Part shown: positions 22,296 to 32,128 of the stretch, in pieces | Position numbering within the stretch: the first letter of the stretch is position 1 | How the letters are laid out: the number at the start of each line of letters is the position of its first letter | From: Ophiothrix spiculata | Taxonomy: Eukaryota; Echinodermata; Ophiuroidea; Amphilepidida; Ophiotrichidae | Length of the DNA: 44,094 nt | NCBI GenBank assembly: GCA_000969725.1 | Contig: JXSR01S007835.1 | Strand: one strand, 5' to 3' | Translations under genes and position numbers: made by a program | Notes under the pieces: generated by a model | Told to the model about the DNA's origin: nothing | What the model saw: the letters and a program-made list of their open reading frames with translations, nothing else | Database searches by the model: none

Positions 22296-22350
22296 TCTTT
22301 TAATAGAATCAACTTAAAATGATGTTTTGTTTATATGGGGAGATTCTTGA
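22296..22350 (+). repeat. Stray fragment of R part 1
   Basis: CTTTTAATAGAATCAACTTA followed by AAATGATGTTTTGTTTAT matches the TTCTTAATAGCATCAACTTA block of the R units (27331, 32611, 35421). A second match follows at 22667, on the other side of a 249-bp MITE. Confidence 0.6.
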
Positions 22351-22400
22351 ACTTCTAGAGTTCTTTTCATGTACACCATTAAACACTAAAATTAAATGTC

Positions 22401-22649
22401 ATTAAAGGTACATCGTCCGATTTTTCAAATTTTAGTTTTCATTGTCATAAGAAAGATCACCGCTTAATATGTTTCAATTTCAAATTTCAGTTAAATCAGA
22501 ATAACCGTTCTGATTTGATGAGCAATTTTATATTTTCCACTTGCCTATACTCTACTGTTAAAATTAAATATGAGGAATATTGTGGTACCAAAATCTCAGA
22601 AATGGAAGTTTGAAAAAATGCTGACCCAATCGGATGGGGCTCCTTTAAT
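22401..22649. mobile_element. 249-bp MITE, ATTAAAGG ends
   Basis: Terminal inverted repeats of about 23 bp: ATTAAAGGTACATCGTCCGA from 22401 and, inverted, AATTAAAGGAGCCCCATCCG ending about 22650. The outer 8 bp and the TCCGATT block match. No ORF and no clear target-site duplication. It sits between two partial matches to R part 1. Confidence 0.65.
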
Positions 22650-23020
22650 TGGGGTTATTTTAAAATGATTTTAATAGCATCAACTTAAAAGAATATCTTA
22701 TTTACATTGAAAGATTGTTTTGAAATGTCAACTTACATACCTCGAAAACAAGAAAACAAACATCATGTATGATTTCCTTGTTCAGGTAATAACTTTTCAA
22801 GATAGTAATGTGGTAAAGATATAAGCTATTGTAACCTTAAACATTCAATCATACAATTGACTACAATATGAAGTGCTTTATAAACACATTAGAGCAGGTT
22901 GCATTTTGGCGTATTGTAATGATTGTATAAGGTTTGATTAGTTGACTTATTTTAAAAGCATAATCAATAGACATTATGTCATTTCTGTCCCACAAAGTAT
23001 GGTGTTAACGCAGTACGGTA

Positions 23021-23260
23021 CACTCTTAAAATTATTTTACTCTTGTTGAGTGAAAATTTACACAACGGTCACAGCTCAATTTGTTGAGTAAAATCCTACT
23101 CCACGTTGGGAAAACTTTGCTCAACATTGAGTAAGATGAGCTCAACGTTGAATAATATTGACTCAGCCGAGTAAGATTTTACTCAATCTTGAGTAAGATT
23201 TTACTCAACAAGGAGCTGTGTCCTTTTTACTCAACAAAGAGCAAAATAATTGTAAGAGTG
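23021..23260. mobile_element. 240-bp TA-type MITE with TTGAGTAAAAT repeats
   Basis: The terminal inverted repeats begin CACTCTTAAAATTATTTTAC at 23021 and end, complementary, at 23260 (AATAATTGTAAGAGTG). TA dinucleotides flank both sides (23019-23020, 23261-23262). The repeats extend inward about 65 bp and contain GTTGAGTAAAAT; the interior has further direct and inverted copies of the same string (about 23083-23230). A TA target and this kind of CACTCTT end fit Tc1/mariner-like MITEs. Confidence 0.9.
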
Positions 23261-24700
23261 TATGTGCCTTTATAAAGCATAGAAGATACTTCCTTTACAA
23301 ATGCAATTTCACTTCAATCTTAATCTTATGCTAAAAAGTTGTATCTACATATGTTTGATATAGTAAATACTGCCCTAAATTATGCAAGAGAATTGATCGT
23401 TTGAGCAAGATTTCTTCAAAGGAAAAGGAAGTAGCTTGCAACTAATCTGCTATGCACATACTGCGTTTTACTTTGTTGGGAAAATTTATTTGAATTTCCT
23501 TTTAACATTGAACCCCCAAAATGTATTTCTGCGTAATTTGACTGACGTAATAACATGACAAAATTTGAGAGTATGAATAACTACTTTTTGCTCAACCGCC
23601 TTAGGACAATTTAAGTTTCATGTACAACCCACCCTTTTGTGGAAATAGAATTGATTAAATTGAAAGGCTTCGTTATGCAAAGAAGATTAAGCTTTCATGA
23701 CAAAGCTGTATTATGATTTTTTCATAATTAAAACAATCACATCCACATGCAAAATACCTTTTGTCAGGAAGAGGTTTTAAAATGTAAAAATTTAAAAAGA
23801 GTAATAAAACACTCTCTTTGTGGCATCTGTGTCTATAGAGCTAAACAGAGTGAATGAGCGACACTTTCTTTTCAACCTACGCTAAACGTGTTAAAAATAT
23901 AGAGGAGCATAAAGTGAAAAGTACAAAACTGTTAGATCATGCAAAGTGTTTTTCTCTGCTACGCCTAACATGTAATGTCATTGGAAATGTATACTAATTG
24001 TCTTATCTATGCAAATCAATCAATTTCCATATTTATACTGGACAAATAATAACAATCAACCTGATTTTACACTATTAAAGTAATTAATAATGATGAGAAA
24101 CATGAACTTCAAATTGATACAAACAAAGGCATTACTAGACTATATATTCAGAACATTTTAATTTAATCTGAATTCTCTTTTAATTATTTTTCTGTACGTT
24201 TTTTATAATTTTTTAATGGAACAACAAGACAGAAGCAAATTGGTTGTAATAGCGCAATCGATACCAGCAAAAGTCTCGTGTTTTCATTTTTATGTACATT
24301 AGAATACTGCATAAAATTGTTATTAGTCACTAATTACAAAACGTTATGTCAATTATGTATCTCAAAATAAACGTTTGTACTTAATTTTCATAATATATCA
24401 CTTTTAAATACACCCTATGTTAATTCATTACAACAGAGAGGAAGCTATCTTGTTGAATAAACCGAACGAATTTCCAATTAACGAGGCAACTGTAGAAGCC
24501 CATTTTCTCTATCCAGAGATTAAAATCTGTTCAATTTTTATGTCATCAAACGAATAAATTTAATTATTAGAATTGGAAGTTTTCTCTGACTGTCAGAGAT
24601 TTATGTGCATTATCGCCAAATGGTAATAAATCTCCTGTCGATATTACTTTTTCTATTTTTTTACAAATACTTGAGAGATAGCTAAATTATCGAAGCAGCC

Positions 24701-24996
24701 AGAGGAGGTTTTCAGAATATCCCACAATGCATTATTCTGATACAATTAGATATAATAGGCAATAATGGTATTCTGGACAAGGGGCTCTTAGGAATTTCAG
24801 AATTCCATTGAATAGTACTCATTTATATCTTTCAAGGCATGTGTTTCTTTTCACAATAGTCCAGTGTTTACCCACATTGGTGACACCTCAAAAACGTCAG
24901 AAACCTGTACAGAGGAGGTATATGAGTTAAATTGGATTTGCAGGTATATTGTACAATGTTGCATTGCATCGTGGGATATTGTGAAAACCTCCTCTG
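24701..24996. mobile_element. About 296-bp MITE with AGAGGAGGTTTTC ends
   Basis: Terminal inverted repeats of about 30 bp: AGAGGAGGTTTTCAGAATAT (24701) with CCCACAATGCA, and inverted at the right end TTGCATCGTGGGATATTGTG to CCTCCTCT (24996). The sister R copy at 30795-30815 reads AACGAAGCGCCTAAAAAGTT without the element, so it is an insertion into R part 3. AAGC appears on both sides (24693-24696; 24999-25002) as a possible short target duplication. Confidence 0.85.
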
Positions 24997-25358
24997 CAAA
25001 GCGCGTGAAAAGTTCGAACTACAACATCAATATAAAGAAATAAGCTCATACGTGACGGTTATAAAAAACACAAACGAAGGTGAAAACTTCTTCATCACAA
25101 TTTTACTAACCTCGATTGAAGGCTTTCCCCCAGATCCCTCCTGACGTCATCAACAATGTGAGATGTTATAATGTCTGTTCGTCTCTGGAAACACTGACGT
25201 AACTGAGTTACCAAATACATATCCAAACGTGATCTATATCCCTTCTCTCTGTTGCGTTGAGGCGGGCTTCCATTGCTTGATATAAATAACTTCCGAGATT
25301 TTCTTGGGAAAAATTGACAAAATGTCAGTTCGCTACGTGCAAATCTTTTGTAACTATT

Positions 25359-25520
25359 GTTACGCCGAATACCCGTGATGTCCGAGATATCGTGATGTCG
25401 ACAAACGCTTGCCGAGATCTCGTGATGACGGCATTATGCATGCCGAAATCGCAAACTTTGTCTGCCGAGATATCGTGATTTTCGGCAGGCATTTTTTTGC
25501 CGAAATCGCGTGATTTAGAC
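25359..25520. repeat. Array of GCCGARATNNCGTGATG motifs
   Basis: Six copies of a motif such as TGCCGAGATATCGTGAT occur in 160 bp: starting near 25361, 25381, 25409, 25439, 25462 and 25498, in one main orientation with inverted TTTCGGCAG at 25477. The first copy, GTTACGCCGAATACCCGTGA at 25359, resembles the termini of the element at 25747-26631. The array may be that element's neighbour or a related partial copy. Confidence 0.65.
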
Positions 25521-25770
25521 AAAATATTGCTTTTCCACCATGTACTTACTGTTTTGGTACAAAGGCGCATGCGTTTAACCAGCCTGCATTAAGAAAATTG
25601 TGAAATCATATTTGTTTATTTTGCTATGACGTATGATATGCTATGATCTCGACTGTTAGGCATCGAAGAGAAACAAGACTAATGTAAACAACTGCTTGCG
25701 CACCAAACCATGACCGTTTGACTCTGCCTGGAGTGTTGGCCAGTATGTTATGCCGAGATCCCGTGATATA

Positions 25771-26215
25771 TGTGTCCCGTCATATCTAAAGGTACCTTAA
25801 TACCGGCATAGTAAATTACGAGATACGGGCCATTGAAGCTGAGCATAATCAAAAATCACATCCAAGGTCGAATTTCTAATTTCATCAGAAATGTTACCTT
25901 TGAAGTGTATTCTATCATATTAAACAGGTTTCAACATCAAAAACATAAGACAAATGTTTTAAAAATCGATATAAAAATCCTTTCCCCATTGAAGTTTTAC
26001 CAGTACAGAAACTTTAAACATGATTTTCTCAGAACGATAGTTTTCTGAATCAGACCGATGCCATTTACCAATTTCAATGTAACTTTACAATCGAACATCC
26101 AATAACCAAAAGCAAGGTGTCATTTTAAAGCTTGAAGTCTCAGCTTTAAGACTAGACCACAAAATTGATTTTGATTTTGCCACCCTTAAGGTACCTTTTG
26201 ATATGACGGGTCACA
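25771..26215. mobile_element. 445-bp TA-type MITE, nested
   Basis: The terminal inverted repeats are TGTGTCCCGTCATATC (25771) and the complement of TGTGACCCGTCATATC ending at 26215, continuing to AAAGGTACCTTAA. They are flanked by TA at 25769-25770 and 26216-26217. Removing it joins GTGATATA to TGTCATCAC, which matches the mirrored arm of the host element at 26592-26610. The interior contains AAGGTGTCATTTTAAAGCTT (26114 onward), shared with the MITEs at 7347 and 7631. A half copy lies at 4268-4440. Confidence 0.9.
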
Positions 26216-26561
26216 TATGTCATCACCAAGAAAGAAAGAAAGAAGAAAGAAGTTTGGAGCGATCATGCATTTACGGCATCAACACTGCCGAATTCGCGAT
26301 ACCTTTACGTATTGATACAGTCATAGTGCCGAAAAGCCGTGATGGCCGGCGATCAGAGCTGTTTGAGAATTCAACAATGCTACAACATGATTTGACAAGA
26401 GGGACTTTTAAGATAAAAGAATCTGCTTGCATTATTTCTGAAATTAAATCATTCGACTTGATCTTGTTCAACACTACACAAGCCCGTTACAACAATGGTT
26501 ACAAGCTGGATATAAGCGCACGAATTGTACGATATAAAACCGGAAGTTGGTGATTCACTCA

Positions 26562-26604
26562 CATCACGTGATTTCGGCATTCGCTCTGCCGAAATCACGT
26601 GATG
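26562..26604. repeat. 43-bp palindrome, 18-bp perfect arms
   Basis: CATCACGTGATTTCGGCA, a 7-base loop (TTCGCTC), then the exact complement. The arms contain the CACGTG hexamer twice. It belongs to the right end of the element at 25747-26631. Confidence 0.9.
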
Positions 26605-27431
26605 ACATATATCATGGGATCTCGGCATAACAATATGAATCGACTTCACAGTAGGATTACATGGACTGGTAGACGCGATTAAAATGAATTACAATTTACA
26701 CATATATGCTAATTTAACAAAAATGAGAAACAATTTTGTTTACTGTCGTAAACTCGATATTTGAACTCGATAATTTTTTATTTTGTGCATTTTGATCGCC
26801 TTCAAAATATCATATCTTTTCTGTGTTTTAAGTAGTTATCATAATACTGGAAGCATTAAGACCCCGGGTTTTTGATTGCAATCAATTTTAATTTCCATCA
26901 CTGTAACATTTTCCCGCAAAAACCGATTTTGAGCCAAGTTGGGTGTTTTTTTTAAGACAATTGTCCCCCCCCCCCACACACACACACACGCACCACATTT
27001 TTCAATTTGGGCGAATTCGGTGACAAAACCCACCCACCAATATACCTAAAATTTTGAAATTATATCACAAACCGTGGAACATACAAATACTGTACCATAT
27101 GTGAGAATAAGCTTATGGCAGGCGTTTATTTTTAATCAATTATGTAAGTTCCTCTTTTACACGAATTTATTCCATATCGAATAATCTTAATTCATTTCTT
27201 AAGACTAAGAGAGCTTTTAATGTAACATTAGGATAATGATAATTACAAAAACCTTCAAATATTCTTCTTCAACTAAAAATCAATCAAATCGCGAGAGCAT
27301 TATAATATTGGCGTACAAGTTTGTAAGTGTATTCTTAATAGCATCAACTTAAAACAATCATGATAATGTTTTGTTCACATTGGAAGATTATTTTTAAATG
27401 TCAATGAACCGGGAGAATGGACACACATTAA

Positions 27432-27985
27432 CACTGGTTTTGTTTTTCGCGCAAAGCGCGTAAACGCAACATAACCCAATAAAGCTGTTTTATGTAATTA
27501 TCAAGGTAGGTGCATGTTTTGGTGCAAAAACAAATTCAAATCTGTCGCGTCGTTCTTGAGATAATTAGCATAAACTGGTAAAATGATGGCGTTGTTCAAT
27601 TTGTTTGTCCCTAAAACCGAAATGAAACAACTTTTTTAAAAATAGATTTTTATTTCAGCAATGCATTTGTAATTATAATATGCTATTATGAGCCAATTCT
27701 CTTTGAAAAAGTCCTTTGGGAAAGCAGATTTCCGACTTTTGGCGAGAAATTTTTCGGAAAAAATGAAAATGTGACACGAATTAGAAATCTGACCGCCATT
27801 TTGAAACGGTATGGCGGATTTTTAATTTCTTTGTTTCATATGAATTTAATTGAGTTGGTGTATCACTGTGTACAGTTTTAAAGAACAATAATAATATAGA
27901 GAACATTATTTTTAAAGCGATCAAAATCAAGGATCCATATTGACCCCCCGTTGTGCACTAATGGGATTATAAAACACCTTATGCA
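27432..27985. other. Insert in R copy 1, left of the LINE fragment
   Basis: This segment is absent from R copies 2 and 3. It contains CGCGCAAAGCGCG at about 27450 and no gene. It could be an older transposon that later received the LINE, but I found no matching ends. Confidence 0.4.
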
Positions 27986-29050
27986 CTTACATCTACATCT
28001 ACATCTACATAGTTACTTAGCAAAGTTGCCGAAGCAATATCACGCTAAGATGACTGGTGGCACCAGTTGAAACACACAGATATCTTAAATACAAAATTAC
28101 ATAAATTATACAGACTTCTGCAGAATGCAGGAAAATGTGGCTGCAGGCGAATTACCGGCAACCCACCCATGAGGCGATATACCGCATGAGCATACAATAA
28201 GGTTGATTAAAAATTATATTTGTTTGATGCTGTTCTTGAAGCTTTCAGTTGTCACCGAGCTAAAGATTGAGGGTGGAAGGGAATTCCATTCAGGGATGGT
28301 ACGTGGATAGAAGCTGTATTTGTACACATTAGAATTGGCTTTGACCTGTATGAATCTTTGGGGGTGATATTGACGAGTTCGGGTGGTTTGCCTGTTTATA
28401 TAACTTGGAATCGGGATGGAAATTAGTTGATTTTGAATTTTGTACATGGTTGTAAGCCTGTTTTGCTGCCTTCGTTGTTCCAGCGTTGGCCATTCTAGGT
28501 CTCGGAGTAAGTTGGTTACGGTGCCCTCCGCTCTCCTGTAATCCTTGGCCACAAATCGAGCAGCTCTGCGCTGTATTCCTTCTATTTTTTGGATATCTGA
28601 CGCCGTGTGTGGATCCCATACAGCACAGGCAAACTCGAGATGTGGTCGGACCAGGGCGAAATACAGTTGTTGTTTTACTGTTTTAGGGCACCTCCAGAGA
28701 TTCCTGCGGATAAACCAAAGGGCTTTGTTAGCTTTATTCGTAATCATGTTTATATGCTGGGTCCATTTAAGGTTACTACTGAGTTCAATACCTAAATAAG
28801 GGTGGTGAGATATCGTCTCAAGATAGTCAGTTCCCATGGTATAGTTATGTATAATCGGGTTTTTCTTTGTGTTTATTCGCAAAGTGCTACATTTGCGGGC
28901 ATTGAATGACATTTGCCATTTGTTTGACCATTCAAAGAGTGAGTTGAGATCTTTTTGCAATATTTCTGTGTCATGGTCAGATGTAATCGACCTATATAAA
29001 AGACAATCATCAGCAAATAAACGGATTTTAGTATTTGTGCTAAGTTTACT
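27986..29050 (-). mobile_element. 5'-truncated non-LTR retrotransposon (LINE)
   Basis: The fragment runs on the minus strand from about 29050 to a 3' tail of GATGTA hexamers (27990-28009). It holds the C-terminal part of a reverse transcriptase ORF (28214-29071) and a 3' UTR of about 220 bp with GC-rich stretches. The 5' break falls within the reverse transcriptase, a normal outcome of incomplete target-primed reverse transcription. ATACAGGGTGGAACAAATG immediately upstream (about 29085) is foreign to the ORF. The element sits inside R copy 1, so it is younger than the R duplication. Confidence 0.9.
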
Positions 29051-29071
29051 TAGTGTTAAAATACGAACCAC
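28214..29071 (-). CDS. Reverse transcriptase C-terminal fragment, CR1/Jockey-type LINE
   Basis: This is the end of a LINE ORF2, 285 codons in the longest reading (first codon GTG; the frame is open to 29128, and the true start is lost). About ten residues into the homologous part the catalytic FADD box appears (residues 19-22), followed by LLYR and an LNSLFEWSNKWQMSFN block. Next comes a YLGIELSSNLKWTQHI block at about 91-107, then the thumb region with LYFALVRPHLEFACAVWDP and QRRAARFV. The C-terminus FYPRTIPEWNSLPPS then SFKNSIK is the usual ORF end of this group. Fingers, the first palm motifs and the endonuclease are missing, so the protein cannot be active. The frame has no internal stop, suggesting a fairly recent insertion. 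Family knowledge places this pattern in the CR1/L2/Jockey assemblage; the exact clade is not certain. Confidence 0.9.
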   Translation of the reverse strand: MVRILTLSKLSTNTKIRLFADDCLLYRSITSDHDTEILQKDLNSLFEWSNKWQMSFNARKCSTLRINTKKNPIIHNYTMGTDYLETISHHPYLGIELSSNLKWTQHINMITNKANKALWFIRRNLWRCPKTVKQQLYFALVRPHLEFACAVWDPHTASDIQKIEGIQRRAARFVAKDYRRAEGTVTNLLRDLEWPTLEQRRQQNRLTTMYKIQNQLISIPIPSYINRQTTRTRQYHPQRFIQVKANSNVYKYSFYPRTIPEWNSLPPSIFSSVTTESFKNSIKQI

Positions 29072-29745
29072 AGAAAAAGTGGATATACAGGGTGGAACAA
29101 ATGTTTTATGGGGTGTAAGTATAGAACTTCATGCAAAAATGATACCATAATTGATTTCATCATATCTTTATAACTGTATGTAATTCAATAATTTGACCCT
29201 TTGATATATGAAGGGGGGTGCTATATACTTTTAAATAAACCAAACTTATAATGAAGGAATTTGCTTCTGTACTGAGCTATAGTGTGATCATATATTTACT
29301 TAAAAGTCAATTGGAATCCATTTCTACAGATACCAAATTATATGACTTTGTCCATAATTTCTTTTCATAATCATCCACAATTTCTTTTCATAATCACTGA
29401 TTTCTCATTTTTTCATAACTAATAACCCTTCAGTAGGTACAAGGAGAGGTAATAGCCAATGCTTATACTACACCGTATTGAGCTTCACTGCATTGTAATG
29501 CATATATACTTGCAGGTTGCATCCGCCACCGTTGCATCCTCGCACCCCCACACAGCGTCATTTATATGCGATTATTTCAAAAAGTAAAGAGTAATTGAAG
29601 ATGAAGCAATAGGGACTTATAGCCTGATAAATTGTCAAGATTATGGTCCATAAACTAAATCAATTGACCACACCTATCTGATTTTTACCTAAAACTGTAA
29701 CGCCTCCATCCATTTACTATACCTTAATTATTGACACAAGGCAAG
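29051..29745. other. Insert in R copy 1, right of the LINE fragment
   Basis: No gene. A 23-bp direct tandem pair, (CCAYAATTTCTTTTCATAAT), lies at about 29351-29396. CATTGTAATGCATATATAC and similar AT-rich text follow. The segment is absent from R copies 2 and 3. Confidence 0.45.
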
Positions 29746-31140
29746 CATGGTCTTCAAGTTCCAAATGTCACCGTAAGGCAACAACTATTTAAGACACTTA
29801 AGATTGCAATGCTCCGAAGATCTCTTTGTAACTTAAAGCACATTCAATCATACTGATGACTAATCAAGTGCTTCATTAGAGCAAATTTGCTTTCTGGAAC
29901 ACTGTAATGATTCTGGTGCTGAGTTGGTTAAGTTACTGAGCTATTAAGCTTCAAAACACATATCATTTCTTTGAACATGCTCAATGTCTTTTAGCTGTGG
30001 TCAATTCTTCCAGCTTGTTCCTAGCAAAATTGAATTGTGGATTGAATAACACTTGTTTTGACCTTAACTTAGCTGACGTAAAAAAAACCTAAATATAGAT
30101 TTGATTTGAGAAAATAGCAAGAATACTACTTTTTTGCTCAACATTATTAGCAGTTTTAAGGACATTGAAGACATATATAATAAAGATAAAAAGATGATTA
30201 TTTTTGGAACACATTTTTTTCCATTGGGCATTCCCTTTAATTAAATCTGAATTCTCCCCGGGGAACTCTCTTTTAATTCATGTTTCTGTCTTATTAAAAT
30301 CGGATTTTTTACAAAATTTTCATCAAACAATAAGAGAGAAGCAAATTGGTTGTAATAGCACAATCAATCCCAGTAAAAGCTTCGGTTTTTCATTTTTATA
30401 TACATTACAATACTGCATAAAATTAGAGTAACTAATTACAAAACGTTATATCAATTATGTATCAAAAATGTTTTGTAGCTAATTTTCAAAATATAGTTAA
30501 ATATAATCACTTTTAAATACACCCTATGTTGATTCATTATGACAGAGAGGAAGCTACTATTACCTTGCTTGAAAAAACCCGAACGAATGTCCAATTAGTG
30601 GGGCAATTGTAGAAGCTCATTTTCTCAATTTAGAGATTAAAATCAGTTCAATTTTTATAATGTCATTAAACGAGTAAATTTAATTATTCTCTGTCTCTCA
30701 GAGATCTATGGGCATTATTGTTGAATGGATAATAAATCTCCTGTCGATATTACTTTTTCTATTTTTCTATAAATGGTTGAGGGATAGCTGATTTAACGAA
30801 GCGCCTAAAAAGTTTGAATTACAACATCGATATAAAGAAATAAGCTCATACGTGACGGTGATAAAAAACACAAATGAAGGTTAAAACCTCTGCATCACAA
30901 ATGTTGCTAACCTCAATTGAAGATGTTTCTCACAGATCCCATCTGACGTCATCAGCAAAGTGAGATGTTATGATGCCTGGTCATCTCTTCAAACACTAAC
31001 GCAACTTTCGATTGGAATTTGCTAAATACAGTAACGATGTTCTAAAATTGGATATAGTTCAATCCCTTGTCTCTGTAAAGGCGGACTTTCATTGCTTGAT
31101 ATACGGTAAATAGCTTCCGAGATTTTCTTGGGAAAGTTTT

Positions 31141-31499
31141 TAGATTTACTGGCAAGAAAAACGTCAAAGTGGTGTTTTCCGGCTTTAAATGATTAGACAC
31201 TGCTCATGTGGAAGATGATCTGGTGGAAATATGTTCCTTAATCCGTTTGCCCAGTGGTCTGGCAGATTCACTTATGTATGTATTGTGTCAGTCCACACTG
31301 TCAAGACAATCAACCGTCCAAGCAATTTGGTCTTTGATATTTGGCTTTTGAAATTCAAAGTCTTGGTTTATAATTATTATATTACTTTCTTCGAGACGTA
31401 AAAGCATGAACATTATTTTAAGGAGAGTCCTTGCATCTTAACACATTCGTTCACTAGAAAGACATTCTCTTGCGACATTTGATAAGATTTATTCGCCTA
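31141..31499. other. Spacer between R copies 1 and 2
   Basis: No gene recognised. Its right end (31444-31475) carries a diverged GTTCAC..GAAAGACATTC block related to the ends of the next element. Confidence 0.4.
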
Positions 31500-31914
31500 A
31501 GGTTTGATGTCAAAAGACATTCACTGACCCGAGAGACATTCGCTCTGACTTATTCAGTCAAATGTAGATTTAAGGACACTTGCAATGCTTGAATATTAGT
31601 TAAATCGGTGTTATCGTTGATTTAAATAATGCTAACATCGATATAAGGAATATTCCAGCTTTGTAGGCAATAATTTATCTCCATTTTATAGAAAAAACAG
31701 CACATATCGTGAGCGAATGTCTCTAGGGGTGAGCGAATGTCTTTGAACGCCAAGCCTAAATGGATACTGAATGACTATTAATATCCCGGTGTATTGTTGT
31801 ACTAGACGAGAGAGGATGATTCTTCCAATCGGAGCCTTTTAGTTTTTTAACTTCAGGTTCTAAAAGTAAGAGCGAACATCTCTTGGGTGAGCGAATGTCT
31901 TTGGACGTAGAGCC
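31500..31914. mobile_element. Nested inverted-repeat elements with GACATTCGCTC ends
   Basis: The inner element is about 31500-31756. The left end is AGGTTTGATGTCAAAAGACA and continues with TTCACTGACCCGAGAGACATT; the right end is its imperfect complement (AGCGAATGTCTCTAGGGGTG and so on to GCC at 31756). TA flanks both sides (31498-31499, 31757-31758). Each end contains two copies of GACATTCGCTC. A third end in the same orientation as the right one lies at 31866-31914, and an eroded left-type end at 31444-31475, so two elements of one family are probably nested. No ORF. Confidence 0.75.
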
Positions 31915-32128
31915 TTTAAAAGTAGATATTTTTTAATAATGAATAAAAATAGCTTCATTATCTAGCTTAAATCAATCTGGTAAAAAATACAGATTACGAC
32001 CGATACGGAAGTACAAATCCAAATATGTTCGAGAAGCAATTAGATAAAAAAAATATTGCTTCTCATTTTTTTAATTCTACCATTACAGCCATGAGTTGTT
32101 CGTTTTGCTATTTGCTTTTGACTCACTT

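Larger units (their letters stand above)
22667..25318 (+). repeat. R unit, copy 0
   Basis: Three parts are in the same order as in the copy at 26774-31140. Part 1 end: TTTTAATAGCATCAACTTAA (22667) to GAAATGTCAA. Part 2: AACATTCAATCATAC, GTGCTTTA.AAACACATTAGAGCA, then TGACTGACGTAA and ACTTTTTGCTCAAC (23540-23600). Part 3: 24150-25318, from TTAATTTAATCTGAATTCTC to TTCCGAGATTTTCTTGGGAA, the best conserved part. Two MITEs (23021-23260; 24701-24996) interrupt it. No conserved reading frame exists between copies. Confidence 0.8.
25747..26631. mobile_element. Inverted-repeat element with GTTATGCCGAGATCCC ends
   Basis: The left end is GTTATGCCGAGATCCCGTGA (25747) then TATATGT. The right end is the complement, ACATATATCATGGGATCTCG to GGCATAAC, ending 26631. 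Inside the right end is a perfect 18-bp palindrome (26562-26604) made of the same motif. A 445-bp MITE (25771-26215) has inserted just inside the left end. Without it the element is about 440 bp. A GA-rich microsatellite (GAAA)n lies at about 26230-26252. No transposase. Confidence 0.75.
26774..31140 (+). repeat. R unit, copy 1 (most complete)
   Basis: Part 1, 26774-27431: TTTTGTGCATTTTGAT, TTTTAAGTAGTTATCATAAT, TTGCAATCAATTTTAATTTC, a C/CA microsatellite at 26965-26991, TTCAATTTGGGCGAATTCGG, AAGACTAAGAGAGCTTTTAA and AATAGCATCAACTTAAAACA. Part 2, 29746-30180: CTTAAAGCACATTCAATCAT, GAGCTATTAAGCTTCAAAAC and TTTGATTTGAGAAAATAGCA. Part 3, 30210-31140: AGCAAATTGGTTGTAATAGC, ACACCCTATGTTGATTCATT, AAATCTCCTGTCGATATTAC, AAAGAAATAAGCTCATACGT and CTTCCGAGATTTTCTTGGGA. 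Between parts 1 and 2 lie about 2.3 kb of inserted DNA including a LINE fragment. No frame is conserved with copies 0, 2 or 3. Confidence 0.85.

Noticed and set aside
26839..27033. A frame resembling the one at 32040-32264
   Set aside because: The similarity comes from the duplicated R unit; the two frames diverge through indels and low-complexity C/CA runs, so there is no sign of coding constraint.
28486..29150. Several plus-strand frames over the LINE
   Set aside because: They are antisense shadows of the reverse transcriptase frame on the minus strand.
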